From: Pedobacter paludis
GTDB lineage: Bacteria; Bacteroidota; Bacteroidia; Sphingobacteriales; Sphingobacteriaceae
DNA: 64,000 nt
Assembly (NCBI RefSeq): GCF_003173575.1
Contig: NZ_QGNY01000004.1
Coordinates: 62,001 to 126,000, forward strand
Direction of reading: 5' to 3'
The position numbers and the translations under genes are program-made. The notes below the pieces were generated by a model, which did no database searches, was not told where the DNA came from, and saw only the letters and a program-made list of their open reading frames with translations. Positions 1-8,697 of this stretch are shown here, piece after piece. Position 1 is the first letter of the stretch; the number at the start of each line of letters is the position of its first letter.

Positions 1-1
1 T

Positions 2-1213
2 TCGCTCTACTATTATATAAACGAAATTCGTTCGGATATTAAGCGCTTTATTTTAGCCGTAAAAACAAGAGATCATACTTTAAATTTTAAAAATAAGGCC
101 ACTAAAGGAAGCTTCCCAGAGCTTTACGAATCTTTTGGAGAAATACTTCAGGTGCATAAACAAATAAGGATGGAACAAGAGGCAATGTTCCAATTAATTA
201 AAACAATTTTGGAGCAAGTGCCAGTTGGTGTAATTGTAGTAAGCAATACAAAAACTGCTCAAGATAACGAAGAAATCGCTTTTTTTAATCAGGCCGCATC
301 GAATTTATTGGGCGTTCCGGCTTATAAATATTGGCACCGTTTACAACAGCACCTACCAAATTTCGCCAATGAAGTCGACCAGATTTCTACCGGAGGAAAG
401 CGCTTTTTGGAGTTAAAAATTCAAGACAAACTGATTCAGTTATCCACTGAAGTAATTCCATTAAATCTTTACGGAAAGAATTATACCATCATCAGCTTCC
501 AAAACATTAAGGATGAAATTGAGCAGAAAGAAACCGAGGCATGGAACAGGTTAATTGGTGTAATTTCTCATGAGATATTAAATTCTATCACCCCTATAAG
601 CTCTTTATCTGATACGATAAACAGTATGGTAACTGATAAAGAAAATCTAGATTTGGATGAAATGGAAGACTTGAAAACAGCCTTGCAAACCATTAAACGC
701 CGTTCTTCAGGCTTATTAGATTTTGTTAAGGATTACCGACTTATTGCAGAATTACCAACACCAAATTTAGAATCGCATACCATTGGCGAAATCCTTAAAC
801 ACATTAAGGTATTGATGCAACCTTTCGCAAAGGTTAAAAATGTGGTACTGGATGTTGAACAAACTTCGTCCAAAATTACTATTCAGCTTGATTTAAAATT
901 AATTGAACAAGTTTTAATCAATCTAATAACCAATAGCATTTATTCTGTTGAAGACAAAGGAAATCCACACATTTTGGTAAGTTATCGCCTGGAAAACACT
1001 AAACTTTATATCGATGTAACCGACAACGGAAAAGGAATTGAACCTGCAGACTTGGAGAAAATCTTTGTTCCGTTTTACACCACACGAAAAAACGGTTCGG
1101 GAATTGGTTTAACAATTAGTCGAAACATTATGAAAATGCACCGTGGCAGTATTGAAGTCGTTTCAAAACCAAATGAGCAGACAACTTTTTCACTGTTGTT
1201 TAATTATGTTTAG
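2..1213 (+). CDS. Sensor histidine kinase, 5' end outside window
   Basis: This is the C-terminal part of a two-component sensor kinase. The reading frame is open to the left edge of the window, so the true start lies upstream; an in-frame GTG at 152 is internal. A PAS-like segment (around VPVGVIVV) precedes the phosphoacceptor box SHEILNSITPI, with the His codon at 569-571. An N box (LINLITNSIYSV), a G1 box (DNGKGI) and a G2 box (GSGIGLTI) of the HATPase domain follow. The layout resembles NtrB-type kinases. The partner response regulator is probably upstream, outside the window. The signal sensed cannot be read from this part. Family assignment is firm, specificity unknown. Confidence 0.9.
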   Translation, partial: SLYYYINEIRSDIKRFILAVKTRDHTLNFKNKATKGSFPELYESFGEILQVHKQIRMEQEAMFQLIKTILEQVPVGVIVVSNTKTAQDNEEIAFFNQAASNLLGVPAYKYWHRLQQHLPNFANEVDQISTGGKRFLELKIQDKLIQLSTEVIPLNLYGKNYTIISFQNIKDEIEQKETEAWNRLIGVISHEILNSITPISSLSDTINSMVTDKENLDLDEMEDLKTALQTIKRRSSGLLDFVKDYRLIAELPTPNLESHTIGEILKHIKVLMQPFAKVKNVVLDVEQTSSKITIQLDLKLIEQVLINLITNSIYSVEDKGNPHILVSYRLENTKLYIDVTDNGKGIEPADLEKIFVPFYTTRKNGSGIGLTISRNIMKMHRGSIEVVSKPNEQTTFSLLFNYV

Positions 1214-1311
1214 TTAATTCATTATCAATTTAACAATTACATTTACAATCATTTTAATGTTTCTTTTGAAACAAAATCCAAACAAAACCTATTTAAAAGG
1301 CTTTTATTTAT

Positions 1312-3522
1312 GTGGATACATCAAATACAAGCATGAAGACAGTTATAATATCGAATCGACTACCCGTTAAAATCATCGAAGAAAACAACGAGTACAGCTT
1401 TATTCCAAGCGAAGGTGGACTTGCAACCGGACTTGGAGACGTATACAAAACTGGCAACTCAATCTGGGTTGGTTGGCCAGGAATAGATGTTCCTGCAGAA
1501 CGACAAGAGGAAGTGATACAGAAATTAGGCGAACTCAACCTATACCCTGTTTTCCTCACCCAAGAAGAAATCAATTTATATTACGAGGGTTTTTCAAATG
1601 AGGTTTTGTGGCCCGTTTTTCACTACCTCGTTACCTACGCACATTACGAACAAAACTACTGGGATTGTTATAAATCGGTAAATGAAAAATTTGCAAAAAG
1701 TGCCATGCAGGTTTTAAACAGAAGGGATAAAATCTGGATTCAGGACTATCAATTACTTTTATTGCCAGGCATATTAAGAGAAAAATTACCAACTGCAACC
1801 ATAGGCTTTTTTCAGCACATCCCCTTCCCCTCTTATGAAATTTTCCGTTTAATCCCTTGGCGGGAAGAAGTTCTTAATGGACTTATAGGAGCAGATTTAA
1901 TTGGTTTTCATACTTATGATGATGTTCGGCATTTCATCAGTACAGCAACCCGTTTATTACCTGTAAATTCCTCATCTAACATTTTAAGTAGTAATGAAAG
2001 GCAAATTGTTGTAGAAGCGTTTCCTATGGGAATAGATTTTAACAAATTCTCTTCATTAACAGAATCGGAAGAAGTGCAATACGAAATTACCAATTTTAGA
2101 AACGGGAAAGATGATATGAAAATCATACTTTCTATAGATCGTTTAGATTATAGCAAAGGAATTTTAGAGCGTTTAAAAGCACTAGAATTACTTTTACAAC
2201 TGCATCCAGAATATATCGGAAAGATAGAGTTGTTTATGGTTGTGGTTCCTTCTCGTGATACTGTTCAGCAATATAGCGAGCTGAGAGATCAGATAGATCA
2301 ATTTGTAGGAAATTTAAATGCCCGTTACCGATCTATGGATTGGATTCCGGTAAATTATTTTTATCGGTCGTTCCCAATTGAAACCTTGTCTGCCTTGTAT
2401 GCATCTGCGGATATTTGCTTGGTTACACCTATGCGAGACGGAATGAATCTGGTAAGCAAAGAATACATTGCGAGTAGAAATGGTGATGATGGTGTTCTCA
2501 TTTTAAGCGAAATGGCTGGCGCATCAAAAGAATTGACCGACGCCTTAATTGTGAACCCAAACAATCTGGGCGACATTATGGAGGCTATCGTTTTAGCGCT
2601 AAAAATGCCACTAGAAGAACAAAAACGACGCATGGTTGCCATGCGTACAATAGTTGAAAAATTCAATGTTAAGCATTGGGTAAATAATTTTATTTTAAGA
2701 TTAAACGAAGTGAAGGATACTCAAAAATCATTATTAACAAAACATGCAGTAAATTCAGTAAATGAAATTATTGCCGCTAAATATGCCCATACACAGGACA
2801 GAGTATTCTTTTTGGATTATGATGGAACACTCGTAGATTTTACCGGTAATATAGACGATGCTTCCCCCGATGACGAATTATACGATCTTATTGAAAACCT
2901 AACCATTGATAAGACTAACAAAGTAGTCATTATTAGCGGAAGACGGCATGAAACGCTGGAAGCCTGGTTTGGACATTTAAAAGTAGATTTGATTGCAGAG
3001 CATGGTGCCTGGCAAAAATCGCAAGGCGAAAAGTGGAATTGTCTTCCATTACTTACCGATCAATGGAAACAGGAAATAAAGTCTCAATTGGAAACTTACA
3101 CAGACAGAACCCCAGGTTCTTTCATCGAAGAAAAAAGTTATTCGCTTGTTTGGCATTATCGTAAGGCAGAAGAAGGTCTAGGCGACTTAAGGGCAAATGA
3201 AATTGTAAGTCACATGAAGATTTTGGCTGCCGATAAAGGTTTACAGCTAATGCCAGGGAATAAAGTTATCGAGTTCAAAAATATGGAAGTTAATAAAGGC
3301 AAAGCCGCATTAAACTGGCTTTACGATAAACATCCAGATTTTATTCTTGCACTAGGCGATGACCACACAGATGAAGATATTTTCAAAGCCCTGCCAGAAA
3401 ATGCATTTACGATTAAAGTTGGCAATAATATTTCTGAAGCAAAATATTACTTAAATGATTTTAAAGAAGTGAGAAAATTGCTCTGGAGTTTAGTTAAGGA
3501 AGAATTCGTGGATAGAGATTAG
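1312..3522 (+). CDS. otsAB: Bifunctional trehalose-6-phosphate synthase/phosphatase
   Basis: The protein is a fusion of a GT20 glucosyltransferase (roughly residues 8-480; SNRLPVK near the start, GGLATGL, and the substrate loop RDGMNLVSKEY) with a HAD-type trehalose-6-phosphate phosphatase (from about residue 498, nucleophile motif FLDYDGTL, later GDDHTDEDIF). It would make trehalose from a nucleotide-glucose and glucose-6-phosphate in one polypeptide in the cytoplasm. The first possible start is GTG at 1312; ATG at 1333 begins closer to the usual N terminus and is equally plausible. It converges with a GH15 hydrolase and lies near glgC/glgA, so this is a storage-sugar and osmolyte neighbourhood. 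Fusion of the two activities is common in this phylum. Confidence 0.93.
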   Translation: MDTSNTSMKTVIISNRLPVKIIEENNEYSFIPSEGGLATGLGDVYKTGNSIWVGWPGIDVPAERQEEVIQKLGELNLYPVFLTQEEINLYYEGFSNEVLWPVFHYLVTYAHYEQNYWDCYKSVNEKFAKSAMQVLNRRDKIWIQDYQLLLLPGILREKLPTATIGFFQHIPFPSYEIFRLIPWREEVLNGLIGADLIGFHTYDDVRHFISTATRLLPVNSSSNILSSNERQIVVEAFPMGIDFNKFSSLTESEEVQYEITNFRNGKDDMKIILSIDRLDYSKGILERLKALELLLQLHPEYIGKIELFMVVVPSRDTVQQYSELRDQIDQFVGNLNARYRSMDWIPVNYFYRSFPIETLSALYASADICLVTPMRDGMNLVSKEYIASRNGDDGVLILSEMAGASKELTDALIVNPNNLGDIMEAIVLALKMPLEEQKRRMVAMRTIVEKFNVKHWVNNFILRLNEVKDTQKSLLTKHAVNSVNEIIAAKYAHTQDRVFFLDYDGTLVDFTGNIDDASPDDELYDLIENLTIDKTNKVVIISGRRHETLEAWFGHLKVDLIAEHGAWQKSQGEKWNCLPLLTDQWKQEIKSQLETYTDRTPGSFIEEKSYSLVWHYRKAEEGLGDLRANEIVSHMKILAADKGLQLMPGNKVIEFKNMEVNKGKAALNWLYDKHPDFILALGDDHTDEDIFKALPENAFTIKVGNNISEAKYYLNDFKEVRKLLWSLVKEEFVDRD

Positions 3523-3533
3523 TTGTCGCATTT

Positions 3534-3567
3534 AATAGTGGTTCGTGGAAACACCAACCAAGGCAAT
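3534..3567 (+). repeat. Short hairpin repeat, copy 1
   Basis: A 34-bp unit containing GGTTCGTGGAAACACCAACC, which can fold into a small hairpin (GGTTCGTG with CACCAACC, one mismatch, GAAA loop). It recurs with 33/34 identity at 3635-3668 and, shortened and inverted, at 13570-13591. Confidence 0.75.
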
Positions 3568-3583
3568 CTATATTCAAAAGAAC

Positions 3584-3611
3584 CGTCATTTCGAGCGAAG
3601 CCGAGAAATCT
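3584..3611 (+). repeat. REP-like palindromic repeat
   Basis: The stretch begins GTCATTTCGAGCGAAGCCGA and is a half-palindromic member of the dispersed GTCATT-type repeats seen elsewhere in the window (for example 52172-52250). It lies between the two copies of the GGTTCGTG repeat in the spacer between converging genes. Confidence 0.55.
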
Positions 3612-3634
3612 TTGAACCAATAAACTATAGTTCT

Positions 3635-3668
3635 AATAGTGGTTCGTGGAAACACCAACTAAGGCAAT
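3635..3668 (+). repeat. Short hairpin repeat, copy 2
   Basis: Second copy of the 34-bp unit at 3534-3567, differing at one base. The two starts are 101 bp apart, with a different repeat between them. Confidence 0.75.
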
Positions 3669-3693
3669 AAGAAAGAGATTAGTTTGTCGTTTT

Positions 3694-3746
3694 GTCATTC
3701 TGAGCTTGTCGAAGAACCTTTTAAAACATTTCGACAAGCTCAATGA
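3694..3746. terminator. REP-like hairpin, likely bidirectional terminator
   Basis: Perfect 13-bp inverted repeat TGAGCTTGTCGAA (3701-3713) with TTCGACAAGCTCA (3730-3742), loop of 16 bases, followed by an A/T run. It sits between the converging otsAB and GH15 genes, so it could end transcripts from both sides. It also belongs to the GTCATT repeat family. Confidence 0.6.
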
Positions 3747-3773
3747 AAAAACTTCCAGAAATTTTATCTTCAA

Positions 3774-5558
3774 CTACAAAAATATTGGTCTATCCAATTT
3801 AATTGCAATTCGATAAGCGGCATTCATTAACCCTACATGACTGTAAGCTTGAGGAAAATTCCCCCACTGACTACCAGTCTTGGCATCAACATCTTCACTA
3901 AAAAGCAATAAATGATTACAATATTTAATGATATTTTCGAATTCTTTAATTGCCTCGTCGGTTCTGCCGACACAAGCCAAAGCCTCAACATACCAGAAAG
4001 CACATATTAAGAACGTAGTTTTCGGTTTACCGAAATCATCTGCATGCAGGTATCGATAGAATAAACCATCTTCCGTTTTCAATTCTTTTTCCAATGCAAT
4101 TAAATGGTCCTTTGCCCTATCTGATGCAGGATCTAGATAGTTCATCATAATCAGCTGTAGGGTGCTTGCATCTAAATGCGGACTTCCAACAGCATTTGTG
4201 TAAACTTTTCTTTCAGGATCATAACAAGCTTCAATGTGCGCTGCAGCTTTATCAATTAGAATCTGTGCCCGAACTTCGAAATCCTGGTTTTCAATTGTTT
4301 TTGCCATTTTTAGCGCTGCCTGTGCACCTGCCCATTGGAACAGATTGCTGTAGCAATGTACATTGGCAATGTTTCTGAACTCCCAAATACCTGCGTCTTT
4401 TTCATCAATCGTTCTTTCAATTTTAGACAAAACACTTTCAATCCATTTTACCGAATCACTTCTTTCCGAAAATACAAAACGATGGTCGGTGTAAAGGGGC
4501 AACATCGAAATTAAAACCTGTCCATAAATATCATTTTGTATATGTTCGTAAGCTTGATTGCCAATTCTAATTGGCTGTTCACCTCTGTAGCCTTCTAAAT
4601 GATCAAGCGTATGTTCGGTTATTTCTCGCTCGCCCGCAATGCCGTATAATGGCTGATAGCGAGTATCTTCTGCATGAGAAATATCAGAAAGATAATTGAA
4701 ATACTTTTCCATTTCCTCAAAATGACCAATATGATTAAGTGAAGTCAGTACGTAATGCGAATCTCGTAACCAACAATATCGGTAATCCCAATTTCTTGTA
4801 CTGCCTGGCGATTCTGGCAAACTGGTTGTGCTGGCAGCGATAATTGCACCTGTGTCTTCATATTGATGGATTTTTAAAACCAAGGCCGAACGAATTACAA
4901 AAGGCTGGTAGAAACCTGCGATGGATGAATGTTTTATCCATAAACGCCAGTAAGCAACCGTATCACGAAGAAAGTTTTCTGCTGTACTAACAACAGGCGC
5001 CTCTAGATTTTGACCATAAGTCATGATGAGATATTTTGTTTCATTTAAAACAAAAGCCTTTTCATCAAGGATATAAGTTACCGACACATTGGTGCTCAAC
5101 CGGATATTTTCATCACAGCCCAAATAATCAATATGATTACTGCCCCGACTTGATTTCATTTTACCTTTTCCATAATCACAAACGGGTTCACATTTAATGG
5201 TTATCCGCGGGTTTCCTTTTAACGGCTCAATTTTACGAATGAACATTAAAGGCTTGAAATAACGGTCGTAAAGGCGAAAGCGAGGTGCAAAATCTGTAAT
5301 GCGGTACTGACCGTCTTCTGCGGTAATTTCGGTTCTTAAAACGTTGGTGTTTTCAATATAATATTGAGTAGAAGTATATTCTCCCTGTGGCAAAATTGAA
5401 AACTCCCCGCCTTTTTTTTTATCCAATAAACTTCCAAAAACAAATGGACTATCGAAACGAGGCCAGCAAAGCCATGATATATCTGTATTTTTATTTACAT
5501 GTGCCAAAAAAGCACAGTTTCCTATTATTCCTGTTTGATAAAGGTGTTGATCAGCCAT
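3774..5558 (-). CDS. Glycoside hydrolase family 15 protein (trehalase or glucoamylase type)
   Basis: A 594-residue cytoplasmic protein with no signal peptide. The N-terminal segment ISWLCWPRFDSPFVFGSLLD belongs to the beta-sandwich domain, and the (alpha/alpha)6 part carries the family hallmark NWDYRYCWLRDS and, later, GNFPQAYSH. Family members cleave alpha-glucosidic bonds; some actinobacterial relatives are trehalases. Placement next to a trehalose synthase fusion favours trehalose, but maltodextrin from glycogen is possible because glgC/glgA lie just upstream. The start is taken as ATG at 5558; a TTG at 5564 is also in frame. Convergent with otsAB. Family call firm, substrate inferred. Confidence 0.87.
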   Translation of the reverse strand: MADQHLYQTGIIGNCAFLAHVNKNTDISWLCWPRFDSPFVFGSLLDKKKGGEFSILPQGEYTSTQYYIENTNVLRTEITAEDGQYRITDFAPRFRLYDRYFKPLMFIRKIEPLKGNPRITIKCEPVCDYGKGKMKSSRGSNHIDYLGCDENIRLSTNVSVTYILDEKAFVLNETKYLIMTYGQNLEAPVVSTAENFLRDTVAYWRLWIKHSSIAGFYQPFVIRSALVLKIHQYEDTGAIIAASTTSLPESPGSTRNWDYRYCWLRDSHYVLTSLNHIGHFEEMEKYFNYLSDISHAEDTRYQPLYGIAGEREITEHTLDHLEGYRGEQPIRIGNQAYEHIQNDIYGQVLISMLPLYTDHRFVFSERSDSVKWIESVLSKIERTIDEKDAGIWEFRNIANVHCYSNLFQWAGAQAALKMAKTIENQDFEVRAQILIDKAAAHIEACYDPERKVYTNAVGSPHLDASTLQLIMMNYLDPASDRAKDHLIALEKELKTEDGLFYRYLHADDFGKPKTTFLICAFWYVEALACVGRTDEAIKEFENIIKYCNHLLLFSEDVDAKTGSQWGNFPQAYSHVGLMNAAYRIAIKLDRPIFL

Positions 5559-5663
5559 AAGCAAATTGTGTGTTTATTATCTAACAAGCTGATGGGAAAA
5601 ATGTTGGAGCGAATGAGCATTTTAAGGAGAATTAGGTCTTGTGTATGAAACAAGCTGTTGTTA

Positions 5664-5850
5664 AATAAGCCTGATTGAAGTGGAAATAATTTTTTTTTGC
5701 AGCAACCTTGAAATGTGCTGCCATTCTGAGGAACGAAGAATCTGCAACCGATGAAAAAGACTCCTCGTGCTCCGGAATGCAGAAGTTAAAAAAAATTGCA
5801 ACAAAAAGCAGGGCTTCAATCGGCAATAAAATGCTGAACGTTCACTTTCT
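5664..5850 (+). repeat. Dispersed repeat, left copy (inverted partner at 8896-8993)
   Basis: It begins with AAGCCTGATTGAA and ends with AATGCTGAACGTTCACTTT. The inverted partner at 8896-8993 carries the same blocks in the same relative order, including AAAGCAGG and GGC between them. The left copy is longer because a REP-like hairpin (5719-5780) occupies its middle. Together the two copies bracket the glgA-glgC operon. Confidence 0.6.
5719..5780 (+). repeat. REP-like hairpin
   Basis: The left arm CCATTCTGAGGAACGAAGAA and right arm CTCCTCGTGCTCCGGAATG form an imperfect stem. The sequence matches the GTCATT/GAGG/GAAGAATC theme of the other REP-like copies in this window, for example 52083-52141. 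Confidence 0.55.
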
Positions 5851-5950
5851 AAAAACGCTCCATGTTGAATCAGTTAATCTGGCTAATTATCGAAATCTCC
5901 ATCCTTTAAAATGCGGCAAAAATAGGTTATGAATTTTACCCATTAAAAAC

Positions 5951-5981
5951 AAAAAAGCCAGTCTGAAAAAATCAGACTGGC
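5951..5981 (-). terminator. Intrinsic terminator of glgA-glgC
   Basis: Perfect 10-bp stem GCCAGTCTGA (5957-5966) with TCAGACTGGC (5972-5981) and a five-base loop, followed on the minus strand by a run of six T. It lies about 25 bp past the glgC stop codon. Confidence 0.85.
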
Positions 5982-6005
5982 CAATAGTTAATGATAATAA
6001 TTATC

Positions 6006-7274
6006 TTAAATGACCGTTCCGCTTGGCAGAACTGCTCCCTTTTTAATTACAACGATACCATCTTTAACTGCATAGAGTTCAAAATCACCATCTTCTAAAT
6101 GTGGACCTCCATTAATTTTCACATCGTTGCCAATGCTGCAGTTTTTATCGATTATGGCATTGTTAATATAGCAGCGATCTCCAATGCCTATTAATGAATG
6201 ACCAGCCTCTGTTTCAGATTGAATTTCATCTAAGGTTTGATAACGATCGCTACCCATTATATAGGCATTGGTAATTACGGTATGTCTTCCAATTCTTGAG
6301 CGAATCCCCAAAACGGCATGTTCTACCCTACTGGCCTGAATTATACAACCTTCGGCAATAATTGTTTTTTCTAAAGTAGTACCCGAGATTTTAGATGGTG
6401 GAAGCATCCTTGCACGAGTAAAAATAGTATGATTGCTATCAAACATATTAAATTTCGGCAATTCATCGGTTAAACCTAGGTTGGCTTCGAAAAATGACGA
6501 AATGTTACCGATATCTGTCCAGTAACCTTCATATTGGTAGCTTAAAACACGGCTCGAAGTAATTGCTCTTGGCAAAATTTCCTTACCAAAATCTTTTTCC
6601 TCTTCGTTTTCATTTAAAATATTAATTAAATATTCTCTGTTGAAAACATAAATTCCCATTGATGCCAGGTAATTACGGCCTTCCCCTTGCATCTCTTCGC
6701 CCGTATCAGAAATCCACTCTTCTAAACCGGTTTTGGGTTTTTCTATGAAAGAAGTGATCATGTTTTCTTCATCCGCTTTCAAAATACCAAAATCAGTTGC
6801 ATCTTTCGCGGTTACCGGAATGGTTGCAATGGTAATTTCCGCATTTGCTTCGATGTGTTTTTCGATCATATCCTTAAAATCCATTTGATACAATTGATCT
6901 CCTGAAAGAATTAAGATATAATCAAACTCATGCGAAACAATGTGGTGCATACACTGCCTTACGGCATCGGCCGTTCCTTGAAACCAGCCCGAGTTTTGCA
7001 CAGTTTGCTCAGCGGCCAAAATATCAACAAAAGCCGTACTAAAATGGCTAAAGTGATAGGTATTTTTAATGTGTTTATTTAGGGATGCTGAATTGAACTG
7101 CGTTAACACAAACATCCTATGTATGCCAGAATTTAGGCAGTTAGAAATTGGGATGTCTACAAGGCGATATTTACCAGCAATTGGAACTGCAGGTTTAGAT
7201 CGTGTTTGTGTTAATGGCGATAATCTAGAGCCTTGGCCACCGCCGAGGATAACGCCTAAAACTTTGTCGGTCAT
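6006..7274 (-). CDS. glgC: Glucose-1-phosphate adenylyltransferase
   Basis: It makes ADP-glucose from glucose-1-phosphate and ATP, the first committed step of bacterial glycogen synthesis. The N-terminal nucleotidyltransferase signature LGVILGGGQGSRLSPLT and SKPAVPIAGKYRLVDIPISN are present, and the C-terminal third is a left-handed beta-helix-like region (SRIGRHTVI, IGDRCYINNAIIDKN). At 422 residues it has normal length. The ATG start at 7274 is 10 bp past the glgA stop, so the two are co-transcribed in the order glgA-glgC, ending at the terminator at 5951-5981. Confidence 0.95.
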   Translation of the reverse strand: MTDKVLGVILGGGQGSRLSPLTQTRSKPAVPIAGKYRLVDIPISNCLNSGIHRMFVLTQFNSASLNKHIKNTYHFSHFSTAFVDILAAEQTVQNSGWFQGTADAVRQCMHHIVSHEFDYILILSGDQLYQMDFKDMIEKHIEANAEITIATIPVTAKDATDFGILKADEENMITSFIEKPKTGLEEWISDTGEEMQGEGRNYLASMGIYVFNREYLINILNENEEEKDFGKEILPRAITSSRVLSYQYEGYWTDIGNISSFFEANLGLTDELPKFNMFDSNHTIFTRARMLPPSKISGTTLEKTIIAEGCIIQASRVEHAVLGIRSRIGRHTVITNAYIMGSDRYQTLDEIQSETEAGHSLIGIGDRCYINNAIIDKNCSIGNDVKINGGPHLEDGDFELYAVKDGIVVIKKGAVLPSGTVI

Positions 7275-7284
7275 ACGTTTAAGC

Positions 7285-8697
7285 TTATTTTAATATTTGG
7301 TATAATTCTGTATAATTTAGCGCTGCTCTATCCCAAGAATGATCTATTTTCATCATTGTTTTTCTCACCGCTTTAAATTTCTTTTTATCGTTATATAGTT
7401 CTATTGATCTATTAATGGCATGGGTAACATCCCAGATACTGGTTTGATCGTGGCAAACGCCAAATCCATTATCGCCAATGTCAACAACCGTATCTTTTAA
7501 TCCACCAATTCTTCGTACAACAGGTACGGTTCCATATCTTAAAGCGTAGAGTTGGTTTAACCCACAAGGTTCTACCCTCGATGGCATTAAAAGAAAATCT
7601 GCGCCAGCATACATTTCATGCGAAACCTGTTCATTGTATCCAATATAAGCGTTGTATTTTCCACCAAAAATATCCTTAAGCTGGTTTAATCTTCCTTCAA
7701 CCCAATTATCTCCTGAACCTAAAACCAGTACATTGATATTATCGCCGTGTTGTTGTAATGCAGTATAAAAAATATCAGGCAATAAATCTGCTCCTTTTTC
7801 ATCAACCAATCTACCAATAAAAGTAAATAATGGCTTTGAAGCATCTAGTTGAAAAACATTGCAAAGCGCTGTTTTGTTTGCTAATTTTCCTGCTTCAACT
7901 GTTTTAATATTGTAACTTTTTCCAAGCATTGGGTCCGTTTCCGGATTCCAGACTTCAGTATCAATTCCGTTTAAAATACCAACACATTTATGCCGCTCTT
8001 GTCTTAACAAACTTTCTAATCCACGGGCATTATTCATCATCTCTTCTAAATAACTAGGTGAAACTGTAGTCACTCGCCAAGCACATTTAATTGCAGATGC
8101 TAGCGGATTTATATCTTTATCCCACTCCAACAAGCCCGATTTCCATAAATCAAATGCAGGTAAATAATATAATTTATCCCAACCAAATTGCCCTTGGTAT
8201 TGTGCATTGTGTATGGTTAAAACAGTTGGCACACTACTTATGGCCGCATATTTAACCGAGTTTGTTACCATAAACGGAATTAAGCCGGTATGGTGATCGT
8301 GACAGTGAATTACATCCGGGCGATGCTCCCATTGTACAATCCAATCTAATAAAGCAATTTGAAAGGCAATAAATCTTTCCGTATCATCAAAGTAGCCGTA
8401 CACATTTGGCCTATCTGTTAAACCTTGAATATGCACGATGTACAAATCAAAACCAAGCTTATTGGTTTTTTCTTTTAATATCCGAAACTGGAAATGATTG
8501 TTGCCATAATTCGCCCAGGCATCGTAAGTTACCTCGAAATCATTTTCGCGGATAAATTTGGTATCGTATGCAGGCACAACCACTTTGGCAATGTGGCCTA
8601 ACTTATTTTGGTATTTCGGTAAAGCCCCCACCACGTCGGCTAAACCGCCAACTTTTGCAACAGGGTAACACTCGGCACTAACATGTATAATTTCCAT
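7285..8697 (-). CDS. glgA: Glycogen synthase (ADP-glucose)
   Basis: A GT5 enzyme that extends alpha-1,4-glucan chains from ADP-glucose. The N-terminal ADP-glucose site is read as KVGGLADVVGALP, and the C-terminal glucosyltransferase motif as SRVEPCGLNQLYALRYGTVP. At 470 residues it is full length. The start is placed at ATG 8697; an in-frame TTG lies one codon upstream. It is the first gene of a two-gene operon with glgC, whose product supplies its substrate. No branching enzyme or phosphorylase is encoded in the window. Confidence 0.94.
   Translation of the reverse strand: MEIIHVSAECYPVAKVGGLADVVGALPKYQNKLGHIAKVVVPAYDTKFIRENDFEVTYDAWANYGNNHFQFRILKEKTNKLGFDLYIVHIQGLTDRPNVYGYFDDTERFIAFQIALLDWIVQWEHRPDVIHCHDHHTGLIPFMVTNSVKYAAISSVPTVLTIHNAQYQGQFGWDKLYYLPAFDLWKSGLLEWDKDINPLASAIKCAWRVTTVSPSYLEEMMNNARGLESLLRQERHKCVGILNGIDTEVWNPETDPMLGKSYNIKTVEAGKLANKTALCNVFQLDASKPLFTFIGRLVDEKGADLLPDIFYTALQQHGDNINVLVLGSGDNWVEGRLNQLKDIFGGKYNAYIGYNEQVSHEMYAGADFLLMPSRVEPCGLNQLYALRYGTVPVVRRIGGLKDTVVDIGDNGFGVCHDQTSIWDVTHAINRSIELYNDKKKFKAVRKTMMKIDHSWDRAALNYTELYQILK

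Larger units (their letters stand above)
5559..5950. other. Repeat-filled intergenic region
   Basis: About 390 bp without a credible gene. It holds one copy of a dispersed repeat (5664-5850), which has a REP-like hairpin inside it (5719-5780). Short open frames on both strands here are composed of repeat sequence and low complexity. The promoter of the GH15 gene should lie at the left end, but no clear TAnnTTTG box was recognised. Confidence 0.6.

Noticed and set aside
3534-3668. Two near-identical 34-bp repeats, considered as a CRISPR remnant
   Set aside because: Only two units, the intervening DNA contains another repeat family, and there are no cas genes.
5632-5932. Overlapping short ORFs on both strands upstream of the GH15 gene
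   Set aside because: They consist of dispersed-repeat and REP-like sequence with no protein-like pattern.
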